Positions 1-7,668 are shown, counted from the first letter of the stretch. The stretch: 64,000 nucleotides of DNA from Salinivirgaceae bacterium (GCA_024405635.1 JAKSOL010000002.1:62001-126000); one strand, 5' to 3'. A program made the numbers and translations. Notes: generated by a model not told the origin, from the letters alone.

Positions 1-154
1 GAGTGTCGGCCGAAAGGCTGTATTTGCCCTCTTCGGTTGAAAAAACAAGAGTTTTGATTTTGCTTTGGCTGAATATGTTAACCCTAACTTGCTCGGCACG
101 CGCAACTATTGCGGTAGCAACAAGAATCAGTAGCAAGGCAAGTTTCGGTTTCAT
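1..154 (-). CDS. SpoIID/LytB-like secreted protein, N-terminal part only
   Basis: The minus strand opens at an ATG at 154 and stays open to the window edge, giving 51 residues. They begin with a signal peptide (MKPKLALLLILVATAIVARA) and continue EQVRVNIFSQSKIKTLVFS, the short beta-rich opening typical of SpoIID/LytB-domain proteins of Bacteroidales. Such proteins are exported and linked to cell-wall turnover, but the catalytic part lies outside the window. The start sits 18 bases after the lpxB stop, so it is probably the last gene of the surE-lpxB operon. The SpoIID call rests on this short segment plus remembered gene order next to lpxB in Bacteroides. Confidence 0.5.
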   Translation of the reverse strand, partial: MKPKLALLLILVATAIVARAEQVRVNIFSQSKIKTLVFSTEEGKYSLSADT

Positions 155-172
155 AATTGCGTGCAAAGGTAG

Positions 173-1291
173 TTATTTGTGTGTAAATTGTATTACTGCG
201 CGTGCTGCTTGTTGCGATGCTCCGGGTTTACCCATAATTTGTTGAAGATGAGCGTAATCGGCTATCATTTTTTTGCGTTCGGGAGTGTCGTTTAGTATTT
301 TTTGTAGGCCGTTGGCAATGTCTTTTTGCGTAAAGTTTACTTGCACTAGTTCGGGAACTGCTTCGTAGCCAATAATAAGGTTTACCAACGATATCCATTT
401 TACGTGTATCAGTTTACGTCCTAATCGGTACAAAAAGTTTGGCAACAAGGTTGAGTAGCATACTAGTTGTGGAACGCCGAATAGTGCGGTTTCGAGTGTT
501 GCAGTTCCGCTTGTAACTAGCGCAGCATGAGCGTTTTGCAGCAGTTGGTAGGTTTGCCCAAATACTATTTTGGTGCCAGTTGGAACATATTGGTTATAAA
601 AGTTTGGTTCAATTCCTGGTGCTCCAGCTACCACAATTTGGTAATTGGTTAAATTTTTAGTTGCCTCAATCATTGGTGGCAACATCATTGAAATTTCTTG
701 TTTGCGGCTGCCTGCCAAAAGTGCAACAATTGGCGCATCGCTAAGTGCGTTGTTGGCGCGAAAATCGGCTTTAGGTTCGTTTCTAAAATTGGCAATGGCA
801 TCGTTCAGTGGATTGCCAACGTATTCAACTTCGTAGTCAAATTGTTTGTAAAATTCAGTTTCGAATGGCAAAATGGTGAGCATCTTGTCAATGTACTTTT
901 TGATTTTGTAAACCCGATTTTGTTTCCATGCCCATATTTTGGGCGAGATGTAGAAAATGGTTTTCAGGCCTTTGCTTTTGGCAAATTTGGCAATGCGAAG
1001 ATTAAAACCTGCAAAGTCAATTAGTATAACGGCATCGGGTTTAAAGTTTATAATGTCGGAGCAGCAAAGTCGCATGTTGCGGCTAATAACGCGCAAGTTC
1101 ATCATTACTTTAATCCAACCCATAAAGGCCATTTGGCTATAGTGTTTTACCAACGTGCCGCCTTGCGCAGCCATTAGGTCGCCGCCAAAAAAACGGAATT
1201 CGGCTTCGGGGTCTTGAGCCTTTATTTCGTGCATTAGGTTCGACCCGTGCAAATCGCCGCTTGCCTCACCAGCTATTAGGTAGTATTTCAT
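173..1291 (-). CDS. lpxB: Lipid-A-disaccharide synthase
   Basis: LpxB (GT19, about 372 residues, normal length) joins UDP-2,3-diacylglucosamine and lipid X to make the lipid A disaccharide at the inner face of the cytoplasmic membrane. The N-terminal AGEASGDLHGSNL (about residues 7-19), the FYISPKIWAWKQNRV segment, the LLAGSRKQEI segment of the C-terminal Rossmann-like half and ALVTSGTATLETALF are family landmarks. It follows the small membrane protein gene by 12 bases and is followed after 18 bases by the SpoIID-like gene, so it is mid-operon. Its presence shows the organism makes lipid A. No anomaly is visible. Confidence 0.95.
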   Translation of the reverse strand: MKYYLIAGEASGDLHGSNLMHEIKAQDPEAEFRFFGGDLMAAQGGTLVKHYSQMAFMGWIKVMMNLRVISRNMRLCCSDIINFKPDAVILIDFAGFNLRIAKFAKSKGLKTIFYISPKIWAWKQNRVYKIKKYIDKMLTILPFETEFYKQFDYEVEYVGNPLNDAIANFRNEPKADFRANNALSDAPIVALLAGSRKQEISMMLPPMIEATKNLTNYQIVVAGAPGIEPNFYNQYVPTGTKIVFGQTYQLLQNAHAALVTSGTATLETALFGVPQLVCYSTLLPNFLYRLGRKLIHVKWISLVNLIIGYEAVPELVQVNFTQKDIANGLQKILNDTPERKKMIADYAHLQQIMGKPGASQQAARAVIQFTHK

Positions 1292-1303
1292 GGTTTAAAT
1301 TGT

Positions 1304-1594
1304 TTATACACAATACAATAGCAGTACCACTACACCGTAGCATATAGTAATGCCAAGCAACCCTTTTGCCAAATCGTCGTAGTTTTTGTTTACAAGCAAA
1401 AAGAACAATGCAGCATTAGGCATTAAACTGAAACTCAATATTTTAAACATTAGTGCCGACATTAGTTTGTATGCCTTAAAACAATCGATAACCGAAATAT
1501 TTCGGCCTAGACTAGTGTAATAAAAGTAGCCGGCAGCGCAAATTATTGGCAGCACAATGCCTATAATCATTCCTATGAGCGTTTGCTTTTTCAT
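1304..1594 (-). CDS. Small three-helix membrane protein of the surE-lpxB operon
   Basis: A 96-residue protein with three hydrophobic stretches at about residues 6-27, 44-66 and 75-95, separated by short polar loops (SLGRNISVIDCFKAYK and NKNYDDLAKG). It has no signal peptide, cysteine motif or recognisable catalytic residue. Its start codon overlaps the surE stop in an ATGA arrangement (1591-1594), and lpxB follows 12 bases later, so it is translationally linked to both. Similar small membrane proteins occupy this slot in other Bacteroidales as far as I remember. I assign no function; a link to lipid A or envelope work is only inference from position. Confidence 0.8.
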   Translation of the reverse strand: MKKQTLIGMIIGIVLPIICAAGYFYYTSLGRNISVIDCFKAYKLMSALMFKILSFSLMPNAALFFLLVNKNYDDLAKGLLGITICYGVVVLLLYCV

Positions 1595-2364
1595 TTCAAA
1601 TTGTTTGACAGTTCGGCCATTTGGTCAAATGCAGTAATGTTTATTATGGTTGGCACAACCGATGCAAAACCATTTTGTAGAGCCCACTCATCGGTGTCGG
1701 TTTGTCCCTCGTCGTGGTTTACAAAGTTTCCGGTGAGCCAGTAGTATTTTTGTTGGTAGGGTGTAAGCCTCTCGTCAAACGCACCGTGCCAGTAACCGTT
1801 GGCTTGGCGGCAAACCTTAATTCCTTTAAAATCTTGCTCCTTTACGTCAGGAAAATTTACGTTAAGGCATATAGGTTTGCCCAAGTAGTTTTTAATAACA
1901 CAGTTTAAAATGGTTTGTGTGTGTTTGGTAACTACACTAAAATCGGCATCGGCATCAAAACTGCAAAGCGACACTCCAATTGAAGGAATGCCATTCATTG
2001 CGCCTTCAAGAGCGGCACCCATTGTTCCCGAGTAAAACACATTGGCAGTGGCATTTGAACCATGGTTTATGCCCGATAGCACAACATCGGGTTTGCGTGG
2101 GGTAATTTTGTCAATTCCAAACTTGATGCAGTCGGCCGGTGTGCCTGTAAGTTTGTGAATTACAAGTCCTGGCTGGCTGCTTAGTAATTCGGAGCGCAAT
2201 GGGTTGCTTAAACTTATGGCTTGCGACATTCCCGACATTCCAACTGCTGGAGCTACTACATAAACATCGCCAAACAATGTGGCCATCTTGGTAAGTTCGG
2301 CAATGCCTTTGGCCGAGTATCCGTCGTCGTTTGTGATAAGTATCAGAGGTTTGTTTTCTGACAT
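1591..2364 (-). CDS. surE: 5'/3'-nucleotidase SurE
   Basis: SurE is a metal-dependent phosphatase acting on nucleoside monophosphates in the cytoplasm. The metal site TNDDGYSAKGI (N12, D13, D14), SGINHGSN (about residues 97-104) and the YSGTMGAALEG loop are all present, and the length (257 residues) fits the family. It is the first gene of a minus-strand operon, overlapping the next gene by four bases. A possible -7 element, CGAAGATA on the plus strand at 2391-2398 (TATCTTCG when read on the minus strand), lies about 27 bases upstream of the start and matches the one before rnhA. Confidence 0.95.
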   Translation of the reverse strand: MSENKPLILITNDDGYSAKGIAELTKMATLFGDVYVVAPAVGMSGMSQAISLSNPLRSELLSSQPGLVIHKLTGTPADCIKFGIDKITPRKPDVVLSGINHGSNATANVFYSGTMGAALEGAMNGIPSIGVSLCSFDADADFSVVTKHTQTILNCVIKNYLGKPICLNVNFPDVKEQDFKGIKVCRQANGYWHGAFDERLTPYQQKYYWLTGNFVNHDEGQTDTDEWALQNGFASVVPTIINITAFDQMAELSNNLK

Positions 2365-2629
2365 GTTGTTGTGCTTTTTTTGAATTTGCGCGAAGATAAC
2401 TAATAAGTTGCTTTCAGATTATAAGTTTTAACTTGTTGAATCGTTGATATGTTGACGCGCTGTGGCTTCGGTAGGCTCAGCTTCCAGAAGGTTGAACCGT
2501 TGATTTGCTAACGTAAAACTTAACAACTTAGAACTTACTAAACATTACTTTAGCTTGTTCAAAAGTATGTGGCGGCCGAATAAAAACAAGCAAAGTTATT
2601 CCTACATTAGCGCAGTTTAATTTATCAAA
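2365..2629. repeat. Intergenic stretch with two imperfect 23-bp direct repeats
   Basis: This divergent intergenic region between surE and the FISUMP lipoprotein gene contains GTTGAATCGTTGATATG (starting 2435) and GTTGAACCGTTGATTTG (starting 2491). Extended to 23 bases each, the two copies match at about 19 positions. Between them lies a CTTCGGTAGGCTCAGCTTCC segment (2466-2485) ending in GAAG. This resembles dispersed intergenic repeat fragments common in Bacteroidetes genomes. I see no open reading frame or RNA gene here. Confidence 0.4.
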
Positions 2630-3424
2630 ATGAGACTATCATTAAAATCACTTATTCTGAGTGCGCTAACAATTGCAATGGTGAGTTGCGAACGCGAACC
2701 AATGGCAGTTGAGGCAAACGTAACACCGTTGTCTGACTATCAAAGCAACGATGGTATGGTGGCACTTAATATCACTGGAGGTAAGGCCCCTTACACCGTT
2801 GCGTGGAGCAACGATTCGGTTGGGCCTGAAGTTAGCCAGTTGTCGGTGGGCGAGTATATTGCAACCATTACCGATGCTCTTGGAAACACAATAACCGATA
2901 CCGTTTTTATTACTGGTCCACAATGCCCAGTTTGCATCGACCGTGATGCTCGTAGTTATCAAACTGCCATTTTTGGAGAGCAAACTTGGATGGTTGAAGA
3001 TTTGCAAATATCAACTGACAAAGATGGTTTTGCTGTTCAAAGTTTCACTGCTGCCGATTCGCTTGGTGGTGGCACCGTTTATTCGTGGATTGCGGCAATG
3101 GATAGCAGCACCGAGTCGATGGCTCAAGGCATTTGTCCCGATGGTTGGCACATTCCATCGGTTGATGAGTGGAAAATTTTGCTTGATACTGTTGCGCCAA
3201 AAGGTACTCCGCTTTCAACCGTTATAACAACGTTGAGCGTTGGTTTTGTTGGCTTTTACAATGGCGATTTCCAAAATGCTGGTAATTCGGTTTCGTTTTG
3301 GACTTCGACCAAGTCGCACAACAATGCAATGAAAATTTACATTAACAAGAATCTTGAAAAACCGATTATCTATCACGAAAATGTTAACACAGCCATTTCG
3401 GTTCGATGTGTAAAGGATAAATAA
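2630..3424 (+). CDS. SprB-repeat/FISUMP-domain surface lipoprotein
   Basis: A 264-residue lipoprotein. The signal peptide ends in the lipobox AMVSC with the lipid-carrying Cys20. Residues about 40-95 (ALNITGGKAPYTVAWSND, then LSVGEYIATITDALGN) form one SprB-type beta-sandwich repeat. Residues about 103-262 form a Fibrobacter succinogenes major paralogous (FISUMP) domain, with GEQTWMVEDLQIS, CPDGWHIPSVDEW, the WTSTK segment and the terminal SVRCVKD. These modules occur on exported proteins and are C-type-lectin-like in fold; the ligand is unknown. The gene stands alone, with a strong terminator directly behind it. Function beyond a surface or envelope role cannot be read from the sequence. Confidence 0.85.
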   Translation: MRLSLKSLILSALTIAMVSCEREPMAVEANVTPLSDYQSNDGMVALNITGGKAPYTVAWSNDSVGPEVSQLSVGEYIATITDALGNTITDTVFITGPQCPVCIDRDARSYQTAIFGEQTWMVEDLQISTDKDGFAVQSFTAADSLGGGTVYSWIAAMDSSTESMAQGICPDGWHIPSVDEWKILLDTVAPKGTPLSTVITTLSVGFVGFYNGDFQNAGNSVSFWTSTKSHNNAMKIYINKNLEKPIIYHENVNTAISVRCVKDK

Positions 3425-3445
3425 AATCGGCTACTTATTAAAAAC

Positions 3446-3479
3446 ACAATCCCCGGCACTGCATAGCGTCGGGGATTGT
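3446..3479. terminator. Bidirectional terminator between the FISUMP gene and tsaE
   Basis: ACAATCCCCG at 3446-3455 pairs perfectly with CGGGGATTGT at 3470-3479 around a 14-base loop. It is followed by a T-rich run on the plus strand and AT-rich sequence on the minus strand, between two convergent genes. Confidence 0.75.
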
Positions 3480-3501
3480 TGTTTTTGTGGGTCGATGGTT
3501 A

Positions 3502-3921
3502 TTAAATGTTTATTGTAACTACTCGTTCGGTTTCGTTAATTGGGTTTATTTCAACGGTTACAAAATCATCGTCAATTAAGTCGTCAACTTTTTCGGGCCA
3601 CTCAATAAAGCAGTAGTTGTCGCTATAAAAATACTCTTCGTAACCAAGGTTAAATGCCTCGTCGATGCTTTTAATGCGGTAAAAATCAAAGTGGTAAACC
3701 GACTCTTGATTTTCGGTTCGGTACTCGTTAATTATAGCAAATGTGGGGCTCGACACAATGTCAACCACCTTTAGTTGTTCACAAATGGCTTTTATGAAAG
3801 TTGTTTTGCCGGCACCCATTGGACCCAAAAAAGCAAAGTGCTTGCGGCCTGCTGTGAGTTGCAAAAAACGAGCGGCGCACTCGTCAATATTGGCAACACC
3901 ATTTATGGTTATTGTTTCCAT
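3502..3921 (-). CDS. tsaE: tRNA threonylcarbamoyladenosine biosynthesis ATPase TsaE
   Basis: TsaE is the ATPase that works with TsaB and TsaD to make t6A37 in ANN-reading tRNAs. The Walker A motif GPMGAGKT is at residues 33-40, followed by SSPTFAIINEY (about 57-67) and the late IEWPEK motif (about 107-112), all family signatures. At 139 residues it has normal length. Its start codon shares one base with the purN stop (3921), so it is translationally coupled as the last gene of the rnhA-purN-tsaE operon. No tsaB or tsaD is in the window. Confidence 0.93.
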   Translation of the reverse strand: METITINGVANIDECAARFLQLTAGRKHFAFLGPMGAGKTTFIKAICEQLKVVDIVSSPTFAIINEYRTENQESVYHFDFYRIKSIDEAFNLGYEEYFYSDNYCFIEWPEKVDDLIDDDFVTVEINPINETERVVTINI

Positions 3922-4499
3922 CAGAATTCAATTTTTTCGTTCATAACCAATTTTTCAATCACGCGAGGGAACCATTCGTACTCAAGTGCGTGAACTTTGG
4001 TCGCAACGTCGTGTGCATTGTCGGTTGGCAAAACTTGGCAAGTGGCTTGAAAAACAGTTTTGCCCTCGTCGTAGTGTTGGTCAATGGTGTGAATGGTTAT
4101 TCCGCTCTCTTTGTCGTGGTTGGCAACCACAGCCTCGTGAACTTTGTCGCCATACATGCCTTTGCCTCCGTATTTTGGCAACAACGAAGGGTGAATGTTT
4201 ACAATGCGACCATCGTATTGGTTTAGAATAATGTCAGGAACAAGCCACAAGAAGCCAGCAAGAATAATCCAGTTGATGCCTAGTTGTTCAAATTGGCGTA
4301 GGGTGGTGCCGTTGGTAAATTCCTCGCGGTTAAAGTATCCTGTTGCAATGTTAAGGTTGCGTGCGCGTGTTAGTCCGTAAGCATCTTTTTTGTTCGACAT
4401 TACAATTGATACTTCAATGTTTTTGTTGTTAGCAAAGTACTTGATAATGTTTTCGGCGTTGGTTCCGTTGCCCGAAACCAAAATGGCAATTTTTATCAT
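3921..4499 (-). CDS. purN: Phosphoribosylglycinamide formyltransferase
   Basis: PurN transfers a formyl group from 10-formyltetrahydrofolate to GAR, the third step of purine synthesis. The sequence shows the phosphate-binding SGNGTNAENI (residues 9-18), the catalytic NIHPSLLPKYGG (Asn and His of the N-H-D triad) and DEGKTVFQ carrying the Asp. Length 192 is usual. The start overlaps the rnhA stop in ATGA form (4496-4499). purL, the next pathway enzyme, is unlinked at 43 kb in this window. Confidence 0.95.
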   Translation of the reverse strand: MIKIAILVSGNGTNAENIIKYFANNKNIEVSIVMSNKKDAYGLTRARNLNIATGYFNREEFTNGTTLRQFEQLGINWIILAGFLWLVPDIILNQYDGRIVNIHPSLLPKYGGKGMYGDKVHEAVVANHDKESGITIHTIDQHYDEGKTVFQATCQVLPTDNAHDVATKVHALEYEWFPRVIEKLVMNEKIEF

Positions 4500-4969
4500 A
4501 AATCTAAAGTGTTGTCTTGTTCGTTGTAGCCCTGGTCAATTTTAAGGTTTTGGCCCGATGCGGCAGTGGTTGCAAGTTGGTCGCAACGTTCGTTTTCGGG
4601 ATTGCCAGCATGGCCTTTAACCCAGCGAAAAGTTACGTGGTGTTGGCGGTATATTTTCAAGAAACGCATCCACAAGTCGGGGTTCTTTTTCTTTTTAAAT
4701 CCAACTTTTTCCCATCCAAAAACCCATTTTTTCTCAACGGCATCAACCACATATTTTGAGTCGGAAAAGATGGTTACGTTGCAGTTTGGGTTTTTAAGTG
4801 CCTCAAGCCCAACAATAACGGCAAGCAATTCCATGCGGTTGTTTGTTGTTGTTGCAAATCCTTCCGACAGCTCTTTGCGGTATTGTCCGCACAAAAGAAC
4901 AACTCCGTATCCGCCTGGACCAGGGTTGCCCATCGACGAACCATCGGTGTATATTGTAATGTCTGCCAT
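4496..4969 (-). CDS. rnhA: Ribonuclease HI
   Basis: RNase HI removes RNA from RNA-DNA hybrids. The four acidic catalytic residues are visible: Asp in YTDGSSMGNPGPGG, Glu in NNRMELLAVIVGLEAL, Asp in FSDSKYVVDAVEKKWV and Asp in NERCDQLA. The frame is open up to 5038, but I chose the start MADITIYTDG (4969), which gives 157 residues, matches the family N-terminus and leaves the promoter at 4991-5022 outside the gene. It is the first gene of rnhA-purN-tsaE, overlapping purN by four bases. Confidence 0.93.
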   Translation of the reverse strand: MADITIYTDGSSMGNPGPGGYGVVLLCGQYRKELSEGFATTTNNRMELLAVIVGLEALKNPNCNVTIFSDSKYVVDAVEKKWVFGWEKVGFKKKKNPDLWMRFLKIYRQHHVTFRWVKGHAGNPENERCDQLATTAASGQNLKIDQGYNEQDNTLDL

Positions 4970-4990
4970 TGATTGAAAAGAATTTGTGCG

Positions 4991-5022
4991 CGAAGATAAT
5001 GCGCTAACTTTATTTGCCCAAA
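4991..5022 (-). promoter_or_regulatory. Promoter of rnhA-purN-tsaE
   Basis: On the minus strand TTTG (5022-5019) is followed after 20 bases by TATCTTCG (4998-4991), close to the Bacteroidetes consensus TTTG-N19-TAnnTTTG. Transcription would begin about 15 bases before the rnhA start at 4969, supporting that start over the longer frame. Confidence 0.45.
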
Positions 5023-5035
5023 AGCAAAGTGTAAG

Positions 5036-5067
5036 CAAAAAAAAGAGCCGCCTTCAGCAGACGACCC
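5036..5067 (-). terminator. Terminator of pyrE
   Basis: Read on the minus strand, GGGTCGTC (5067-5060) pairs with GGCGGCTC (5052-5045), including G-T pairs, and runs into eight T. It lies about 30 bases after the pyrE stop. Confidence 0.55.
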
Positions 5068-5096
5068 TTAAATTGATTGTTGTTTTCCTCTGTATC

Positions 5097-5747
5097 TTAT
5101 GCAAATTGCTCGCCCCATTTAGCAGGGTCGAGTCGCCATTGTTTCAAAGTTTCAAGTTTTTCGGCATCAATGTAACCGCTGTTGCAAGCGTTTTGCAACA
5201 AAGCGTCGTAGTTGCTCAAGGTGTCGAGGTTGCAGTTCTTTTCGGCAAAAGCATCAACGGCTTTTTGGAATCCGTAGGTGAATATTGCCAACAAACCAAG
5301 TACGTTTGCTCCTTTTTCGCGCAAAGCATCAACAGCAACAAGGCTGCTACCTCCAGTCGATACCAAATCTTCAATCACAACTACTTTTTGGCCAGCCTCC
5401 AAAATACCTTCAACTTGGTTTCCCAAACCGTGTTTTTTAGCATCGGAACGAACATAGATGAAAGGAAGACCCATGGCCTCGGCTACTAACATTCCGTGAG
5501 CGATGGCGCCTGTTGCCACACCTGCAATTACCTCAACTTCGGGGTATTTTTGGCGAATAAGGGTAACAAACGAATCGCGGATGTAGTCGCGAACTTGTGG
5601 GTAAGAAAGTGTTGCGCGGTTATCGCAATAAATGGGCGACTTTAGTCCCGATGCCCAAGTGAATGGGTTTGATGGTGACAGTTTAATTGCTTTAATTTGC
5701 AGCAAATTAGTCGCTACTTTTTGTTGAATTTCATTGTGTGTTTCCAT
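5097..5747 (-). CDS. pyrE: Orotate phosphoribosyltransferase
   Basis: PyrE makes OMP from orotate and PRPP in pyrimidine synthesis. The FTWASGLKSPIYCDNR segment (about residues 29-44) is the orotate-site signature and VVVIEDLVSTGGSS (about residues 119-132) is the PRPP-binding loop. I chose METHNEI at 5747 (216 residues); three more residues are open upstream. The start is back to back with the divergent Nudix gene, so the pyrE promoter must lie in the Nudix coding region. A -7 match ends six bases before the start, which would give a leaderless mRNA. Confidence 0.95.
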   Translation of the reverse strand: METHNEIQQKVATNLLQIKAIKLSPSNPFTWASGLKSPIYCDNRATLSYPQVRDYIRDSFVTLIRQKYPEVEVIAGVATGAIAHGMLVAEAMGLPFIYVRSDAKKHGLGNQVEGILEAGQKVVVIEDLVSTGGSSLVAVDALREKGANVLGLLAIFTYGFQKAVDAFAEKNCNLDTLSNYDALLQNACNSGYIDAEKLETLKQWRLDPAKWGEQFA

Positions 5748-6383
5748 ATGCCACAAAAGTATAAAGTTTTTTTTTACAATAACGTGGTGCTGCTTGGTGG
5801 CAGCGATTGCGATGCCAAGGTAGCAAACATTGATTATCGTTATACTGATGTTGATAATCTTGGCTTATTTCTTTTTGGCTTTTTGGCTAAAACAACGGGT
5901 CAAACTGTTGTTATTCAACATAATAATATCGACGAATTGTGGCGTGCATTTTGCTCGCTGTTTGAGTATAGAGCAGCCGCTGGTGGACTTGTGCAAAACG
6001 CTGATAACCAACTGCTTTTTATTAAACGAAATGGTTTTTGGGATTTGCCTAAAGGTCATTTGGAAAAAGGCGAGGACAGCCAAACTGGAGCGTTGCGCGA
6101 GGTGGAAGAGGAGTGCGGCATTGGCAACTTGCATATTTCAACTTTGTTAACCACCACTTATCATACCTATTTTTATGAAGAACGCCCTGTGCTTAAGGCT
6201 ACCGACTGGTATTTAATGACTTGCAGTGGCGCTATAAAAACAACTCCTCAAACCGATGAGGGAATTACTGAGGCTACTTGGATTGCGCAAAAGCAAGTTG
6301 CTCAGTTGCTGGCAAATAGTTATGCCTCGATTGTTGAAGTAATAAAGAGTTTTAACATCAATCTTACACCATTATGCGATTAA
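5748..6383 (+). CDS. Nudix hydrolase with N-terminal extension
   Basis: A 211-residue protein with a complete Nudix box at residues 103-125 (GHLEKGED through REVEEECGI), which binds the divalent metal and hydrolyses a nucleoside-diphosphate-linked substrate. Residues 1-75 form an extra N-terminal part (MPQKYKVFFYNNVVLLGG) common to Bacteroidetes homologues. I chose the ATG at 5748, which gives the conserved KYKVFF opening; the frame is open upstream to 5697. The CATATG at 5745-5750 holds this start and that of pyrE. The next gene overlaps its end by ten bases. The substrate is unknown. Confidence 0.85.
   Translation: MPQKYKVFFYNNVVLLGGSDCDAKVANIDYRYTDVDNLGLFLFGFLAKTTGQTVVIQHNNIDELWRAFCSLFEYRAAAGGLVQNADNQLLFIKRNGFWDLPKGHLEKGEDSQTGALREVEEECGIGNLHISTLLTTTYHTYFYEERPVLKATDWYLMTCSGAIKTTPQTDEGITEATWIAQKQVAQLLANSYASIVEVIKSFNINLTPLCD
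5754..5761 (-). promoter_or_regulatory. -7 element of pyrE inside the Nudix gene
   Basis: TACTTTTG on the minus strand matches TAnnTTTG exactly and ends six bases before the pyrE ATG, which predicts a transcript starting at or next to the start codon. A well-placed -33 element is not obvious: the nearest TTG is 15 bases upstream. Confidence 0.4.
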
Positions 6384-7540
6384 GATTTTTTGCAACCATA
6401 TTCTCTATGCTGCTTTCGGTTTTGGCCGTAGCACAAGATATTGATTTCGATACATTGAGTTCACGTGCTTATGTTTCGGTTTTTACTTGCTCGCCAGGAA
6501 CTCAGTTGTATTCGCAATTTGGGCACAGTGCAATTGGAGTTTTCGATCCTGCCCAACAAAAAAGTGTGGTGTTTAATTACGGCACATTCAGCTTTAATAC
6601 GCCTAACTTTTACCTGAAGTTTATGTCGGGTAAACTGAACTATAGGTTGAGCGCCGAGTCGTATTCAGAATTTGAAAGCACCTACAACCGACGTGGACGC
6701 CGAGTAACCGAGCAAAAACTGAACCTTACTCAGCAACAAAATCAGCACCTTTTTAATTTGTTGCTTGAGAACTATAAACCCGAAAACCAATACTATCAAT
6801 ACGATTTCTTTTTTGATAACTGCGCGTCGCGTGTGCTCGATATGTTGTATGTGGCTTTGGGCGATTCGTTGACTCATTGCGATTCGTTGGCAGAAAAAGT
6901 AACTTACCGTCAACTTATTCATCGTTATTTGACCGATAGTAAGTGGACCAAGTTTGGCATCGACATTGTGCTCGGCTCGGTGATTGACCGTTATGCATCG
7001 CCTCGCCAACAGGCTTTTTTGCCCGACAAGTTGATGGAGTATTGCGAACTTGCATCAATTGATGGAAAACCGCTTGTGCGTTTAAACCGAAATATTGTTG
7101 AAGAAACGCAGATTAAGCATGCAACACCTTGGTGCTGCTCGCCCGTTGCAATGTTAGTTGTTATGCTAATGTTTGTTTTGGTAGCAAACCGTTTCTGTCC
7201 ACGCACAAACGATATTTTCGATCGCATATTTTTCTCAACCCTTGCTTTGCTTGGCGTTCTTATTGCGTTGCTTTGGTTTGCAACCGATCACGATGCTACT
7301 GTGCTGAATGTTAACATATTGTGGGCATCGCCGCTGTACTTTGTTTACATTTTTATGCTTAACAGAAATCGCGAGGTGTGGGTTAAACGCTTGCAAATTT
7401 TCTTTGTGGCTAGCTTTGGCGTTTCGCTACTGGGCCATGTCTTTGCAATTCAGCCAATTAGCATCGAAATGTTGATTGTTATGGTAATTGCATCGGTGCG
7501 TTTTTACCAGCAGCGAGTATTGTCCAAAATGGACAAGTAG
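6374..7540 (+). CDS. Lnb-like (DUF4105) membrane protein, candidate lipoprotein N-acyltransferase
   Basis: A 388-residue protein with a signal peptide (residues 1-20), a periplasmic DUF4105 domain (about 30-245) and five C-terminal membrane helices from about residue 255. Candidate catalytic residues are His51 in YSQFGHSAIGVF and Cys150 in YDFFFDNCASRV, a Cys/His pair like that of papain-type folds. As I recall, proteins of this architecture in Bacteroides (Lnb) complete the N-terminal acylation of lipoproteins in place of Lnt. The gene overlaps the Nudix gene by ten bases, so the two are co-transcribed. The domain call is firm; the enzymatic role is by family only. Confidence 0.75.
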   Translation: MRLRFFATIFSMLLSVLAVAQDIDFDTLSSRAYVSVFTCSPGTQLYSQFGHSAIGVFDPAQQKSVVFNYGTFSFNTPNFYLKFMSGKLNYRLSAESYSEFESTYNRRGRRVTEQKLNLTQQQNQHLFNLLLENYKPENQYYQYDFFFDNCASRVLDMLYVALGDSLTHCDSLAEKVTYRQLIHRYLTDSKWTKFGIDIVLGSVIDRYASPRQQAFLPDKLMEYCELASIDGKPLVRLNRNIVEETQIKHATPWCCSPVAMLVVMLMFVLVANRFCPRTNDIFDRIFFSTLALLGVLIALLWFATDHDATVLNVNILWASPLYFVYIFMLNRNREVWVKRLQIFFVASFGVSLLGHVFAIQPISIEMLIVMVIASVRFYQQRVLSKMDK

Positions 7541-7636
7541 GTTTTATTTGCTAATGGTGGTTATGGGGGAAAGGTGCAATGAAAGCCTCACGATTGTACT
7601 AACAATCATTGTTTAACTCATAGTAACAACACAAAA

Positions 7637-7668
7637 AAAAGCCGCCAAGCATTAGCAAGGCGGCTTTT
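7637..7668. terminator. Bidirectional terminator between the Lnb-like gene and gpmI
   Basis: AAAAGCCGCC at 7637-7646 pairs with GGCGGCTTTT at 7659-7668. T runs follow on both strands, between convergent genes. Confidence 0.8.

Noticed and set aside
3..245. Plus-strand open frame of 80 codons at the left edge
   Set aside because: It is antisense to the SpoIID-like start and the end of lpxB, with no protein-family features; the minus strand carries the real genes.
4970..5038. N-terminal extension of RNase HI
   Set aside because: The added residues do not fit the family, and the region holds the promoter match at 4991-5022.
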